From assembly GCA_012184525.1 (NCBI GenBank), contig WOFQ01000115.1, positions 1 through 44,203 on the forward strand: a DNA stretch of 44,203 nt, read 5' to 3'. The translations under genes and the position numbers were made by a program. This document shows, piece by piece, positions 43,522 to 44,203 of this stretch. The number at the start of each line of letters is the position of its first letter. The first letter of the stretch is position 1. Source of the DNA: Xenoacremonium recifei. Lineage: Eukaryota; Ascomycota; Sordariomycetes; Hypocreales; Nectriaceae. The notes under the pieces were generated by a model. The model was not told where the DNA came from and made no database searches. It saw only the letters and a program-made list of their open reading frames with translations.

Positions 43522-44203
43522 GTAGCATTGCAATAAGAAGGCAACTACAATGGGAAAAACATCGAGACCAGAAGTATTTTTCTTCCGCTAAGATCTCAGC
43601 CGCAACTCATAAGAAATCATTTTATGCTATAGCTTCCTGAAATAATTGCACTGTTAATACATAATATCCATTATCTTGCAGCTACTTACCAGGGGGCATA
43701 AGCGTGGAGCTTCCGGGACTACCCTTATTAAGAAAATTCAACGAGTTATATAGCAGTAGTAGATCTCTGTATAAGGGCTTCCCATGGCAGGTCTTATTCA
43801 GAGATGAGGTCTCCGTGGAGAAAGTACCTGCCGCTTCAGCGAACTATGGAGCTTTAATAGAGGTATACTCCATGGGCATGTTCCCCTTATAGCAATTCAA
43901 GCATTATATCCAGATATGCTAGGTATCGAACAGTACTTCTATGGAAAGGTTTTACTTGAGGGGTATATCTTAGGTTAACCCCTATGGAGATATCTTTTAT
44001 TTTAATATCCTCCAAATAAAGTCTCGATAAGCACTGTCTATATAATACTGTTTAAATTATTATATAGAGTTCTACTCACAGAAGACTTTATATAAAGATT
44101 ACAGGAAGCAATATAAATTAGATAACTATATATAACGTACTCCACAAGCGAGTCGCGCACACAAGCGAGTCGCGCACTTTTAACCACTACGCATACACAA
44201 TCT
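43522..44203. other. AT-rich, repeat-like right flank
   Basis: Composition becomes strongly AT-rich with many TATA runs after about 43600. Short open frames such as 43704-43892 start at non-ATG codons and match nothing I know. The texture resembles repeats altered by RIP. It ends with the 17-bp tandem duplication listed next. Confidence 0.4.
44144..44177. repeat. 17-bp perfect tandem duplication
   Basis: The 17-mer ACAAGCGAGTCGCGCAC at 44144-44160 is repeated without spacer at 44161-44177. Its high GC content stands out from the AT-rich surroundings. It could be the end of a transposable element that continues outside the window. Confidence 0.6.

Noticed and set aside
1..44203. CRISPR arrays, rRNA genes and bacterial-type operons
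   Set aside because: None seen; the gene structure is eukaryotic throughout.

Overview
The window looks like nuclear DNA of a filamentous ascomycete (Pezizomycotina). Genes are split by many short introns (about 45-90 bp) with GT/GC-AG borders and CTAAC/CTGAC-like branch points. The proteins belong to families typical of that group: Zn2Cys6 and bZIP+DUF3425 regulators, DUF3712, Dal5-type and sugar-type MFS carriers, and DUF2236 (mpaB-like) oxygenase. I cannot name the species. Gene models below were spliced by hand; every one keeps an open frame across all junctions.

Layout. Positions 1-5.4 kb are a gene-poor flank. It holds a broken short-chain dehydrogenase (SDR), an intact DUF3712 membrane-anchored protein, and a short relic of a farnesyl-diphosphate-synthase-like gene. 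At 5.4-7.4 kb lies a Dal5-family MFS transporter. From about 8.7 to 43.5 kb runs a dense block of 17 intact genes: three Baeyer-Villiger-type flavin monooxygenases (BVMOs), a divergent pair of regulators (bZIP and Zn2Cys6), a cytochrome b5-FMN 2-hydroxy-acid dehydrogenase, an HpcH/HpaI aldolase, a TauD/TfdA 2-oxoglutarate dioxygenase, a small SRPBCC protein, a DUF2236 oxygenase, two SDRs, an HSL-type alpha/beta hydrolase, two PF04199 'cyclase'-family hydrolases and two divergent sugar-porter MFS carriers. The right end (43.5-44.2 kb) and an island at 35.7-36.1 kb are AT-rich, repeat-like DNA.

How it may work together (inference). No PKS, NRPS, terpene synthase or other backbone enzyme is visible, so this reads as a catabolic cluster rather than a biosynthetic one. 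A plausible order is: uptake by the carriers; ester removal by the hydrolase; alcohol-to-ketone oxidation by SDRs; oxygen insertion by the BVMOs; lactone opening by the PF04199 proteins; further oxidation by the DUF2236 and TauD enzymes; oxidation of a 2-hydroxy acid to a 2-oxo acid by the flavocytochrome b2-like enzyme; and retro-aldol cleavage by the HpcH aldolase into pyruvate-type products. The substrate is unknown; an alicyclic or terpenoid compound would fit.

The strongest unexpected signal is regulatory. Almost every promoter in the 8.7-43.5 kb block holds CGG-N9-CCG or CGG-N10-CCG, the kind of inverted half-site a Zn2Cys6 dimer binds. Four promoters, including that of the Zn2Cys6 gene itself, carry an identical 28-bp compound form, CGG-N9-CCGG-N9-CCG. 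This defines a candidate autoregulated regulon and its borders.
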